Source: Megalopta genalis (taxonomy: Eukaryota; Arthropoda; Insecta; Hymenoptera; Halictidae). Taken from it: a stretch of DNA of 64,000 nucleotides. The notes under the pieces were generated by a model. The model saw nothing but the letters and a program-made list of their open reading frames with translations. It was not told the origin of the DNA and searched no databases. The position numbers and the translations under genes are program-made. Of this stretch, positions 24,781 through 38,470 are shown piece after piece. The DNA is taken from the NCBI RefSeq assembly GCF_051020955.1, contig NW_027476765.1, positions 79,520-143,519 of the forward strand, given 5' to 3'. Positions within the stretch are counted from its first letter, which is position 1; each line of letters opens with the position of its first letter.

Positions 24781-27700
24781 CAATCATTCGTTTCGCATGA
24801 ATTTGAAGCTAAGCCTTCTACTTCGCATTGATTTGAAGCTAAATCATGTGTTTCGCTTGGATTTGAAGCTAAGCCTTCTACATCGCATTGATTTGAAGCT
24901 AAATCATGTGTTTCGCTTGGATTTGAAACTGAGCCTTCTACTTCGCATTGATTGGAAGCTAAATCTTGTGTTTGGTATGGATTTGAAGCTAACACGGTTG
25001 TTTCGCCTGCATTCGAAGTTATATGACGTATAATCGCAAGTATTTGAAGCTCAGTCATCCGTTTCGCATGGATTTGTAGCTAAGCCTTCTACTTCGCATT
25101 GATTTGAAGCTAAATCATGTGTTTCGCTCGGATTTGAAGCTAACTCATTTGTTTCTCCTGCATTTGAACCAATATCACTTATATTCGCCAGTATTTGTAG
25201 ATAAATCATTCGTTTCTCATGGATTTGTATCTAAGCCCCCAACTTCGTATTGATTTGAAGCTGAACCATGTATTCGCTTGTATTTGAGGCCAACTCGTTT
25301 GTTTCGCCTGCAGTAGAAGCTAAATCATGTATATCACAAGTTTTTGAAGCTGAACCATTTGATTCTCGTGAAAATTAAGCTAAACCATATGTTTCGCTTG
25401 GATTTGAAGCTAAGCCTTCTACTTCGCATTGATTTGAAGCTAAATCATGTGTTTCGCTTGGATTTGGAGCTATCTCGTTTGTTTCGCATACATTTGAAGC
25501 TAAATCATGTATATCACAAGTAATTGAACCAAAACCATTTGATTCGCATGGATTTGAAACAAAGCCTTCTACTTCGCACTGATTTGAAGCTAAATCATGT
25601 TTTTCGCTTGGATTTGAAACTAAGCCTTCTACTTCGCATTGATTTGATGCTAAATCATGTGCTTCGCATGGATTTGAAGCTAACTCGTTTGTTTCGCATG
25701 CCGTTGATGCTAAATCATGTATATCACAAGTATTTGAAGCTGAGCCATTTGATTCTCGTGAAAATTAAGCTAAACCATGTGTTTCGCTTGGATTTGAAGC
25801 TAAGCCTTCTACTTCGCATTGATTTGAAGCTAAATCATGTGTTTCGCTTGGATTTGGAGCTAACTCGTTTGTTTCGCATACATTTGAAGCTAAATCATGT
25901 ATATCACAAGTATGTGAAGCAAAACCATTTGATTCGCATGGATTTGAAACAAAGCCTTCTACTTCGCATTGATTTGAAGCTAAATCATGTTTTTCGCTTG
26001 GATTTGAAACTAAGCCTTCTACTTCGCATTGAATTGAAGCTAAATCATGTGTTTCGCATGAATTTGAATCTAACTCGTTTGTTTTGCTTGAATTCGAAGC
26101 TATATCTCTTACATTCGCAAGTATTTGAAGTTCAATCATCCGTTTCGCATGGATTTGAAGCTAAGCCTTCTACTTCGCATTGATTTGAAGCAAAATCATG
26201 TATATCACAAGTATTTGTAGCAAAACCATTTGTTTCGCATGGATTTGAAGCTAAGCCTTCTACTTCGCTTTGATTTGAAGCTAAATCATGTGTTCCGCAT
26301 GGATTTGAAGCTAACTTGTTTGTTTCGCATGCAGTTGAAGCTAAATCATGTATATCACAAGTATTTGTATCAAAACCATTTGTTTCGCATGGATTTGAAG
26401 CTAAGCCTTCTACTTGGCATTGATTTGAAGATAAATCATGCGTTTCGCATGGATTTGAAGCTAACTCGTTTGTTTCGCATGCCGTTGATGCTAAATCATG
26501 TATATCACAAGTATTTGAAGCTGAACCATTTGATTCTCGTGAAAATTAAGCTAAACCATGTGTTTCGCTTGGATTTGAAGCTAAGCCTTCTACTTCGCAT
26601 TGATTTGAAGCTAAATCATGTGTTAGGCTTGGATTTGAAACTAAGCCTTCTACTTCGCATTGATTGGAAGCTAAATCTTGTGTTTGGTATGGATTTGAAG
26701 CTAACTCGGTTGTTTCGCCTGCATTCGAAGTTATACCACGTATAATCGCAAGTATTTGAAGCTCAGTCATCCGTTTCGCATGGATCTGAAGCTAAGCCTT
26801 CTACTTCGCATTGATTTGAAGCTAAATCATATGTTTCGCTTGGATTTGAAAGTAACACGTTTGTTTCACTTGCAGTTGAATCTCAATCATGTATATCACA
26901 AGTATTTGAAGCTGAACAATTTGTTTCGCATGAATACTAAGTTAAACCATGTGTTTCGCATGAGTATTAAGCTAAACCATGTTTTTGTAATGAATTTGAA
27001 GCTAAATCATGTGTTTCGCATGGATTTGAAGCCAACTTGTTTGTTTCGCCTGCAGTTGATTCTAAATCATGTATTTTACAAGTATTTGAACCTAAACCAT
27101 TTGTTTCTCATGTATTTGAATCTAAGCCTTCTACTTCGCATTGATTTGAAGCTAAATCATGTGTTTCGCTTGGATTTGAAGCTAAGCCTTCTACTTCGCA
27201 TTGATTTGAAGCTAAATCATGTGTTTCGCTTGGATTTGAAACTGAGCCTTCTACTTCGCATTGATTGGAAGCTAAATCTTGTGTTTGGTATGGATTTGAA
27301 GCTAACACGGTTGTTTCGCCTGCATTCGAAGTTATATCACATATAATCGCAAGTATTTGAAGCCCAGTCATCCGTTTCGCATGGATTTGAAGCTAAGCCT
27401 TCTACTTCGCATTGATTTGAAGCTAAATCATATGTTTCGCTTGGATTTGAAGGTAACACGTTTGTTTCACTTGCAGTTGAAGCTCAATCATGTATATCAC
27501 AAGTATTTGAAGCTGAACAATTTGTTTCGCATGAATACTAAGTTAAACCATGTGTTTCGCATGAGTATTAAGCTAAACCATGTTTTTGTAATTAATTTGA
27601 AGCTAAATCATGTGTTTCGCATGGATTTGAAGCCAACTCGTTTGATTCGCCTGCAGTTGATTCTAAATCGTGTATTTTACAAGTATTTGAACCTAAACCA

Positions 27701-30700
27701 TTTGTTCCTCATGTATTTGAAGCTGAGCCTTCCACTTTGCATTGATGTGAAGCTAAATCATGTGTTTCGCTTGGATTTGAAGCTAACTCGATTGTTTCGA
27801 ATGCAGTTGATGCTAAATCATGTATATCACAAGTATTTGAAGCTGAACCATTTGATTCTCGTGAAAATTAAGCTAAACCATGTGTTTCGCTTGGATTTGA
27901 AGCTAAGCCTTCTACTTCGCATTGATTTGAAGCTAAATCATGTGTTAGGCTTGGATTTGAAACTAAGCCTTCTACTTCGCATTGATTGGAAGCTAAATCT
28001 TGTGTTTGGTATGGATTTGAAGCTAACTCGGTTGTTTCGCCTGCATTCGAAGTTATACCACGTATAATCGCAAGTATTTGAAGCTCAGTCATCCGTTTCG
28101 CATGGATCTGAAGCTAAGCCTTCTACTTCGCATTGATTTGAAGCTAAATCATATGTTTCGCTTGGATTTGAAAGTAACACGTTTGTTTCACTTGCAGTTG
28201 AATCTCAATCATGTATATCACAAGTATTTGAAGCTGAACAATTTGTTTCGCATGAATACTAAGTTAAACCATGTGTTTCGCATGAGTATTAAGCTAAACC
28301 ATGTTTTTGTAATGAATTTGAAGCTAAATCATGTCTTTCGCTTGGATTTGAAACTAAGCCTTCTACTTCGCATTGATTTGAAGCTAAATCATGTCTTTCG
28401 CTTGGATTTGAAGCTAAGCCTTCTACTTCGCATTGATTTGAAGCTAAATCATGTGTTTCGCTTGGATTTGGAGCTATCTCGTTTGTTTCGCATACATTTG
28501 AAGCTAAATCATGTATATCACAAGTAATTGAAGCAAAACCATTTGATTCGCATGGATTTGAAACAAAGCCTTCTACTTCGCATTGATTTGAAGCTAAATC
28601 ATATGTTTCGCTTGGATTTGAAGGTAACACGTTTGTTTCACTTGCAGTTGAAGCTCAATCATGTATATCACAAGTATTTGAAGCTGAACCATTTGATTCT
28701 CATGAAAATTAAACTAAACCACGTGTTTCGCTTGGATTTGAAGCTAAGCCTTCTACTTCGCATTGATTTGAAGCTAAATCATGTGTTTCGCTTGGATTTG
28801 GAGCTATCTCGTTTGTTTCGCATACATTTGAAGCTAAATCATGTATATCACAAGTATTTGAAGCTGAACCATTTGATTCTCGTGAAAATTAAGCTAAACC
28901 ACGTGTTTCGCTTGGATTTGAAACTAAGCCTTCTACTTCCCATTGAATTGAAGCTAAATCATGTGTTTCGCATGAATTTGAATTTAACTCGTTTGTTTTG
29001 CTTGCATTCGAAGCTATATCTCTTACATTCGCAAGTATTTGAAGTTCAATCATTCGTTTCGCATGGATTTGAAGCTAAGGCTTCTAGTTCGCATTGATTT
29101 GAAGCTAAATCATGTGTTTCGCTTGGATTTGAAGCTAATTCGGTTATTTCGGATGCAGTTGATGCTAAATCATGTATATCACAAGTATTTGAAGCTGAAC
29201 AATTTGTTTCGCATGAATATTAAGTTAAACCATGCGTTTCGCATGAGTATTAAGCTAAACCATGTGATTCGCATTGATTTGAAGCTAAATCATGTGCTTC
29301 GCATGGATTTGAAGCTAACTCGTTTGTTTCGCATACATTTGAAGCTAAATCACGTATATCACAACAATTTGAAGCTAAACTATTTGTTTCGCATGGATTC
29401 GATGATCAGCCTTCTATTTCGCATAGATTTGAAGCTAAATCATGTATATCACAAGTATTTGTAGCAAAACCATTTGTTTCGCATGGATTTGAAGCTAAAC
29501 CTTCTACTTCGCTTTGATTTGAAGCTAAATCATGTGTTCCGCATGGATTTGAAGCTAACTTGTTTGTTTCGCATGCAGTTGAAGCTAAATCATGTATATC
29601 ACAAGTATTTGTATCAAAACCATTTGTTTCGCATGGATTTGAAGCTAAGCCTTCTACTTGGCATTGATTTGAAGATAAATCATGCGTTTCGCATGGATTT
29701 GAAGCTAACTCGTTTGTTTCGCATGCCGTTGATGCTAAATCATGTATATCACAAGTATTTGAAGCTGAACCATTTGATTCTCGTGAAAATTAAGCTAAAC
29801 CATGTGTTTCGCTTGGATTTGAAGCTAAGCCTTCTACTTCGCATTGATTTGAAGCTAAATCATGTGTTAGGCTTGGATTTGAAACTAAGCCTTCTACTTC
29901 GCATTGATTGGAAGCTAAATCTTGTGTTTGGTATGGATTTGAAGCTAACTCGGTTGTTTCGCCTGCATTCGAAGTTATACCACGTATAATCGCAAGTATT
30001 TGAAGTTCAGTCATCCGTTTCGCATGGATCTGAAGCTAAGCCTTCTACTTCGCATTGATTTGAAGCTAAATCATATGTTTCGCTTGGATTTGAAAGTAAC
30101 ACGTTTGTTTCACTTGCAGTTGAATCTCAATCATGTATATCACAAGTATTTGAAGCTGAACAATTTGTTTCGCATGAATACTAAGTTAAACCATGTGTTT
30201 CGCATGAGTATTAAGCTAAACCATGTTTTTGTAATGAATTTGAAGCTAAATCATGTGTTTCGCATGGATTTGAAGCCAACTCATTTGTTTCGCCTGCAGT
30301 TGATTCTAAATCATGTATTTTACAAGTATTTGAACCTAAACCATTTGTTTCTCATGTATTTGAATCTAAGCCTTCTACTTCGCATTGATTTGAAGCTAAA
30401 TCATGTGTTTCGCTTGGATTTGAAGCTAAGCCTTCTACTTCGCATTGATTTGAAGCTAAATCATGTGTTTCGCTTGGATTTGAAACTGAGCCTTCTACTT
30501 CGCATTGATTGGAAGCTAAATCTTGTGTTTGGTATGGATTTGAAGCTAACACGGTTGTTTCGCCTGCATTCGAAGTTATATCACACATATTCGCAAGTAT
30601 TTGAAGCCCAGTCATCCGTTTCGCATGGATTTGAAGCTAAGCCTTCTACTTCGCATTGATTTGAAGCTAAATCATATGTTTCGCTTGGATTTGAAGGTAA

Positions 30701-33700
30701 CACGTTTGTTTCACTTGCAGTTGAAGCTCAATCATGTATATCACAAGTATTTGAAGCTGAACAATTTGTTTCGCATGAATACTAAGTTAAACCATGTGTT
30801 TCGCATGAGTATTAAGCTAAACCATGTTTTTGTAATGAATTTGAAGCTAAATCATGTGTTTCGCATGGATTTGAGGCCAACTCGTTTGATTCGCCTGCAG
30901 TTGATTCTAAATCGTGTATTTTACAAGTATTTGAACCTAAACCATTTGTTCCCCATGTATTTGAAGCTAAGCCTTCCACTTTGCATTGATGTGAAGCTAA
31001 ATCATGTGTTTCGCTTGGATTTGAAGCTAACTCGATTGTTTCGAATGCAGTTGATGCTAAATCATGTATATCACAAGTATTTGAAGCTGAACCATTTGAT
31101 TCTCGTGAAAATTAAGCTAAACCACGTGTTTCGCTTGGATTTGAAGCTAAGCCTTCTACTTCGCATTGATTTGAAGCTAAATCATGTGTTTCGCTTGGAT
31201 TTGGAGCTATCTCGTTTGTTTCGCATACATTTGAAGCTAAATCATGTATATCACAAGTAATTGAAGCAAAACCATTTGATTCGCATGGATTTGAAACAAA
31301 GCCTTCTACTTCGCATTGATTTGAAGCTAAATCATGTTTTTCGCTTGGATTTGAAACTAAGCCTTCTACTTCCCATTGAATTGAAGCTAAATCATGTGTT
31401 TCGCATGAATTTGAATCTAACTCGTTTGTTTTGCTTGCATTCGAAGCTATATCTCTTACATTCGCAAGTATTTGAAGTTCAATCATTCGTTTCGCATGGA
31501 TTTGAAGCTAAGGCTTCTAGTTCGCATTGATTTGAAGCTAAATCATGTGTTTCGCTTGGATTTGAAGCTAATTCGGTTATTTCGGATGCAGTTGATGCTA
31601 AATCATGTATATCACAAGTATTTGAAGCTGAACAATTTGTTTCGCATGAATATTAAGTTAAACCATGTGTTTCGCATGAGTATTAAGCTAAACCATGTGA
31701 TTCGCATTGATTTGAAGCTAAATCATGTGCTTCGCATGGATTTGAAGCTAACTCGTTTGTTTCGCATACATTTGAAGCTAAATCACGTATATCACAAGTA
31801 TTTGAAGCTAAACTATTTGTTTCGCATGGATTCGATGATCAGCCTTCTATTTCGCATAGATTTGAAGCTAAATCATGTATATCACAAGTATTTGTAGCAA
31901 AACCATTTGTTTCGCATGGATTTGAAGCTAAGCCTTCTACTTCGCTTTGATTTGAAGCTAAATCATGTGTTCCGCATGGATTTGAAGCTAACTTGTTTGT
32001 TTCGCATGCAGTTGAAGCTAAATCATGTATATCACAAGTATTTGTATCAAAACCATTTGTTTCGCATGGATTTGAAGCTAAGCCTTCTACTTGGCATTGA
32101 TTTGAAGATAAATCATGCGTTTCGCATGGATTTGAAGCTAACTCGTTTGTTTCGCATGCCGTTGATGCTAAATCATGTATATCACAAGTATTTGAAGCTG
32201 AACCATTTGATTCTCGTGAAAATTAAGCTAAACCATGTGTTTCGCTTGGATTTGAAGCTAAGCCTTCTACTTCGCATTGATTTGAAGCTAAATCATGTGT
32301 TAGGCTTGGATTTGAAACTAAGCCTTCTACTTCGCATTGATTGGAAGCTAAATCTTGTGTTTGGTATGGATTTGAAGCTAACTCGGTTGTTTCGCCTGCA
32401 TTCGAAGTTATACCACGTATAATCGCAAGTATTTGAAGCTCAGTCATCCGTTTCGCATGGATCTGAAGCTAAGCCTTCTACTTCGCATTGATTTGAAGCT
32501 AAATCATATGTTTCGCTTGGATTTGAAAGTAACACGTTTGTTTCACTTGCAGTTGAATCTCAATCATGTATATCACAAGTATTTGAAGCTGAACAATTTG
32601 TTTCGCATGAATACTAAGTTAAACCATGTGTTTCGCATGAGTATTAAGCTAAACCATGTTTTTGTAATGAATTTGAAGCTAAATCATGTGTTTCGCATGG
32701 ATTTGAAGCCAACTTGTTTGTTTCGCCTGCAGTTGATTCTAAATCATGTATTTTACAAGTATTTGAACCTAAACCATTTGTTTCTCATGTATTTGAATCT
32801 AATCCTTCTACTTCGCATTGATTTGAAGCTAAATCATGTGTTTCGCTTGGATTTGAAGGTAACACGTTTGTTTCACTTGCAGTTGAAGCTCAATCATGTA
32901 TATCACAAGTATTTGAAGCTGAACAATTTGTTTCGCATGAATACTAAGTTAAACCATGTGTTTCGCATGAGTATTAAGCTAAACCATGTTTTTGTAATGA
33001 ATTTGAAGCTAAATCATGTGTGTCGCATGGATTTGAAGCCAACTCGTTTGATTCGCCTGCAGTTGATTCTAAATCGTGTATTTTACAAGTATTTGAACCT
33101 AAACCATTTGTTCCTCATGTATTTGAAGCTGAGCCTTCCACTTTGCATTGATGTGAAGCTAAATCATGTGTTTCGCTTGGATTTGAAGCTAACTCGATTG
33201 TTTCGAATGCAGTTGATGCTAAATCATGTATATCACAAGTATTTGAAGCTGAACCATTTGATTCTCGTGAAAATTAAGCTAAACCACGTGTTTCGCTTGG
33301 ATTTGAAGCTAAGCCTTCTACTTCGCATTGATTTGAAGCTAAATCATGTGTTTCGCTTGGATTTGGAGCTATCTCGTTTGTTTCGCATACATTTGAAGCT
33401 AAATCATGTATATCACAAGTAATTGAAGCAAAACCATTTGATTCGCATGGATTTGAAACAAAGCCTTCTACTTCGCATTGATTTGAAGCTAAATCATGTT
33501 TTTCGCTTGGATTTGAAACTAAGCCTTCTACTTCCCATTGAATTGAAGCTAAATCATGTGTTTCGCATGAATTTGAATCTAACTCGTTTGTTTTGCTTGC
33601 ATTCGAAGCTATATCTCTTACATTCGCAAGTATTTGAAGTTCAATCATTCGTTTCGCATGGATTTGAAGCTAAATCATGTGTTTCGCTTGGATTTGAAGC

Positions 33701-36700
33701 TAATTCGGTTATTTCGGATGCAGTTGATGCTAAATCATGTATATCACAAGTATTTGAAGCTGAACAATTTGTTTCGCATGAATATTAAGTTAAACCATGC
33801 GTTTCGCATGAGTATTAAGCTAAACCATGTGATTCGCATTGATTTGAAGCTAAATCATGTGCTTCGCATGGATTTGAAGCTAACTCGTTTGTTTCGCATA
33901 CATTTGAAGCTAAATCACGTATATCACAACTATTTGAAGCTAAACTATTTGTTTCGCATGGATTCGATGATCAGCCTTCTATTTCGCATAGATTTGAAGC
34001 TAAATCATGTATATCACAAGTATTTGTAGCAAAACCATTTGTTTCGCATGGATTTGAAGCTAAGCCTTCTACTTCGCTTTGATTTGAAGCTAAATCATGT
34101 GTTCCGCATGGATTTGAAGCTAACTTGTTTGTTTCGCATGCAGTTGAAGCTAAATCATGTATATCACAAGTATTTGTATCAAAACCATTTGTTTCGCATG
34201 GATTTGAAGCTAAGCCTTCTACTTGGCATTGATTTGAAGATAAATCATGCGTTTCGCATGGATTTGAAGCTAACTCGTTTGTTTCGCATGCCGTTGATGC
34301 TAAATCATGTATATCACAAGTATTTGAAGCTGAACCATTTGATTCTCGTGAAAATTAAGCTAAACCATGTGTTTCGCTTGGATTTGAAGCTAAGCCTTCT
34401 ACTTCGCATTGATTTGAAGCTAAATCATGTGTTAGGCTTGGATTTGAAACTAAGCCTTCTACTTCGCATTGATTGGAAGCTAAATCTTGTGTTTGGTATG
34501 GATTTGAAGCTAACTCGGTTGTTTCGCCTGCATTCGAAGTTATACCACGTATAATCGCAAGTATTTGAAGCTCAGTCATCCGTTTCGCATGGATCTGAAG
34601 CTAAGCCTTCTACTTCGCATTGATTTGAAGCTAAATCATATGTTTCGCTTGGATTTGAAAGTAACACGTTTGTTTCACTTGCAGTTGAATCTCAATCATG
34701 TATATCACAAGTATTTGAAGCTGAACAATTTGTTTCGCATGAATACTAAGTTAAACCATGTGTTTCGCATGAGTATTAAGCTAAACCATGTTTTTGTAAT
34801 GAATTTGAAGCTAAATCATGTCTTTCGCTTGGATTTGAAACTAAGCCTTCTACTTCGCATTGATTTGAAGCTAAATCATGTCTTTCGCTTGGATTTGTAG
34901 CTAAGCCTTCTACTTCGCATTGATTTGAAGCTAAATCATGTGTTTCGCTTGGATTTGGAGCTATCTCGTTTGTTTCGCATACATTTGAAGCTAAATCATG
35001 TATATCACAAGTAATTGAAGCAAAACCATTTGATTCGCATGGATTTGAAACAAAGCCTTCTACTTCGCATTGATTTGAAGCTAAATCATATGTTTCGCTT
35101 GGATTTGAAGGTAACACGTTTGTTTCACTTGCAGTTGAAGCTCAATCATGTATATCACAAGTATTTGAAGCTGAACAATTTGTTTCGCATGAATATTAAG
35201 TTAAACCATGTGTTTCGCATGAGTATTAAGCTAAACCATGTGATTCGCATTGATTTGAAGCTAAATCATGTGCTTCGCATGGATTTGAAGCTAACTCGTT
35301 TGTTTCGCATACATTTGAAGCTAAATCACGTATATCACAACTATTTGAAGCTAAACTATTTGTTTCGCATGGATTCGATGATCAGCCTTCTATTTCGCAT
35401 AGATTTGAAGCTAAATCATGTATATCACAAGTATTTGTAGCAAAACCATTTGTTTCGCATGGATTTGAAGCTAAGCCTTCTACTTCGCTTTGATTTGAAG
35501 CTAAATCATGTGTTCCGCATGGATTTGAAGCTAACTTGTTTGTTTCGCATGCAGTTGAAGCTAAATCATGTATATCACAAGTATTTGTATCAAAACCATT
35601 TGTTTCGCATGGATTTGAAGCTAAGCCTTCTACTTGGCATTGATTTGAAGATAAATCATGCGTTTCGCATGGATTTGAAGCTAACTCGTTTGTTTCGCCT
35701 GCATTCGAAGTTATATCACGTATAATCGCAAGTATTTGAAGCCCAGTCATCCGTTTCGCATGGATTTGAAGCTAAGCCTTCTACTTCGCATTGATTTGAA
35801 GCTAAATCATATGTTTCGCTTGGATTTGAAGGTAACACGTTTGTTTCACTTGCAGTTGAAGCTCAATCATGTATATCACAAGTATTTGAAGCTGAACAAT
35901 TTGTTTCGCATGAATACTAAGTTAAGCCATGTGTTTCGCATGAGTATTAAGCTAAACCATGTTTTTGTAATGAATTTGAGGCTAAATCGTGTGTTTCGCA
36001 TGGATTTGAAGCCAACTCGTTTGATTCGCCTGCAGTTGATTCTAAATCATGTATTTTACAAGTATTTGAACCTAAACCATTTGTTCCTCATGTATTTGAA
36101 GCTAAGCCTTCCACTTCGCATTGATGTGAAGCTAAATCATGTGTTTCGCTTGGATTTGAAGCTAACTCGATTGTTTCGAATGCAGTTGATGCTAAATCAT
36201 GTATATCACAAGTATTTGAAGCTGAACCATTTGATTCTCGTGAAAATTAAGCTAATCCATTTGTTTCGCTTGGATTTGAAGCTAAGCCTTCTACTTCGCA
36301 TTGATTTGAAGCTAAATCATGTGTTTCGCTTGGATTTGAAACTAAGCCTTCTACTTCGCATTGATTTGAAGCTAAATCATGTCTTTGCTATGGATTTGAA
36401 GCTAACTCGGTTGTTTCGCCTCCATTCGAAGTTATATCACGTATAATCGCAAGTATTTGAAGCCCAGTCATCCGTTTTGCATGGATTGGACCTAAGCCTC
36501 CTACTTCGCATTGATTTGAAGCTAAATCATGTGTTTCGCTCGGATTTGAAGCTAACTCATTTGTTTCTCCTGCATTTGAACCAATATCACTTATATTCGC
36601 CAGTATTTGTAGATAAATCATTCGTTTCTCATGGATTTGTATCTAAGCCACCTACTTCGTATTGATTTGAAGCTGAACCATGTATTCGCTTGTATTTGAG

Positions 36701-38469
36701 GCCAACTCGTTTGTTTCGCCTGCAGTAGAAGCTAAATCATGTATATCACAAGTATTTGAAGCTAAACCTATTGTTTCGCATTGATTTGAAGCTAAGACTT
36801 CTACGTCGCACTGATTTGAAGCTAAATCATGTGTTTGGTTTGGATTTGAAGGTAACACGTTAGTTTCGCACGCAGATGAAGCTAAATCAAGTATATCACA
36901 AGTATTTGAAGCTGAACCATTTGATTCTCGTGAAAATTAAGCTAAACCATGTGTTTCGCTTGGATTTGAAGCTAAGCCTTCTACTTCGCATTGATTTGAA
37001 GCTAAATCATGTCTTTCGCTTGGATTTGAAACTAAGCCTTCTACTTCGCATTGATTTGAAGCTAAATCATGTCTTTCGCTTGGATTTGAAGCTAAGCCTT
37101 CTACTTCGCATTGAATTGAAGCTAAATCATGTGTTTCGCATGAATTTGAATCTAACTCGTTTGTTTTGCTTGAATTCGGAGCTATATCTCTTACATTCGC
37201 AAGTATTTGAAGTTCAATCATTCGTTTCGCATGGATTTGAAGCTAAGGCTTCTAGTTCGCATTGATTTGAAGCTAAATCATGTGTTTCGCTAGGATTTCA
37301 AGCTAATTCGGTTATTTCGGATGCAGTTGAAGCTAAATCATGTATATCACAAGTATTTGAAGCTGAACAATTTGTTTCGCATGGTTTCGAAAATCAGCCT
37401 TCTACTTCGCATTGATTTGGAGCAAAATCATGTGTTTCGCATGGATTTATAGCTAACACGTTTGTTTCGCATGCAGTTGAAGCTTAATCATGTATATCAC
37501 AAGTATTTGAAGCTAAACCATTTGTTTCTAATGGATTCGAAGATCAGCCTTCCACTTCGCATTGATTTGAAGCTAAATCAAGTGTTGCTCTTGGATTTGA
37601 AGCTAACTCGTTTGTTTCCCATACAGTTGAAGCTAAATCATGTATATCACAAGTAATACAAGCTGAACCATTTGTATCGCATTGATTTGGAGCTAAGCCT
37701 TCTACTTCGCATTGATTTGAAGTTAAATAATGTGTTACGCTAGGATTTGAAACTCACTCGTTTGTTTCTCCTGCATTTGAAGCTATATCACTTATATCGC
37801 AACTATTTGAAGCTAAATCATTTGTGTCGCATGGATTCGAATCTCAGCCTTCTATTTCGCATTGATTTGAAGCTAAATCATGTGTTTCTCATGGATTTAA
37901 AGCTAACACGTTTGTTTCGCATATAGTTGAAGCTAAATCGTGTATATCACAAGTATTTGAAGCTAAACAATTTGTTTCGCATGGATTCGAAGATCAGTCT
38001 TCTACTTCGCATTGATTTGAAGCTAAATCATGTGTTTCGCTTGGATATGAAGCTCACTCGTTTGTTTTTCCAGCATTTGAAGCTATATCACTTATATCGC
38101 AAGTATTTGAAGCTAAATCATTTGTGTCGTATGGATTCGAAAATCAGTCTTCTACTTCGCATTGATTTGGAGCTAAATCATGTATTTCGCATGGATTTAA
38201 AGCTAACACGTTTGTTTCGCATGCAGTTGAAGCTAATTCATGTATATCACAAGTATTTGAAGCTAAACCCTTTCTTTCGCATGGATTTGAAGGTAAGCCT
38301 TCTACTTCGCATTGATTTGAAGCTAAATCAAGTGTTCCGCTTGGATTTAAAGCTAACTCGTTTGTTTCGCATGCAGTTGAAGCTAAATCATGTATAAACA
38401 AGTATTTGAAGCTAAACCATTCGTTTCGCATGGGTTTGAAGCTTATCTTTCTACATCGCATGAATTTGA
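24781..38469. repeat. Homogenised core, part 1: higher-order repeats of about 2.1-3.2 kb
   Basis: From here the subunits become more uniform. A diagnostic E variant, gattctcgtgaaaattaa, appears (first near 25,371 and repeatedly onward). Two further 31-bp D variants occur, with cores cgtataatcgcaag and cttacattcgcaag. Segment 26,200-27,950 recurs at 29,444-31,194 (offset 3,244). Segment 28,908-30,422 recurs at 31,341-32,855 (offset 2,433). Later units recur at offsets of 2,162 and 2,132, so successive HORs differ by losses of about 270 and 30 bp. No gene is visible. Confidence 0.85.
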
Positions 38470-38470
38470 A
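37531..38470. repeat. Left copy of a ~930-bp segment bracketing the 1,231-bp array
   Basis: This stretch matches 47,973-48,912 at a constant offset of 10,442 bp. Shared rare features include the B variant gtgttgctcttgg, the unit ending gaagttaaataatg, C units with gtttttccagcattt, and a junction unit with ctttctacatcgcatg. Immediately right of both copies the sequence differs: this copy enters the 1,231-bp array and the other does not. Confidence 0.9.
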
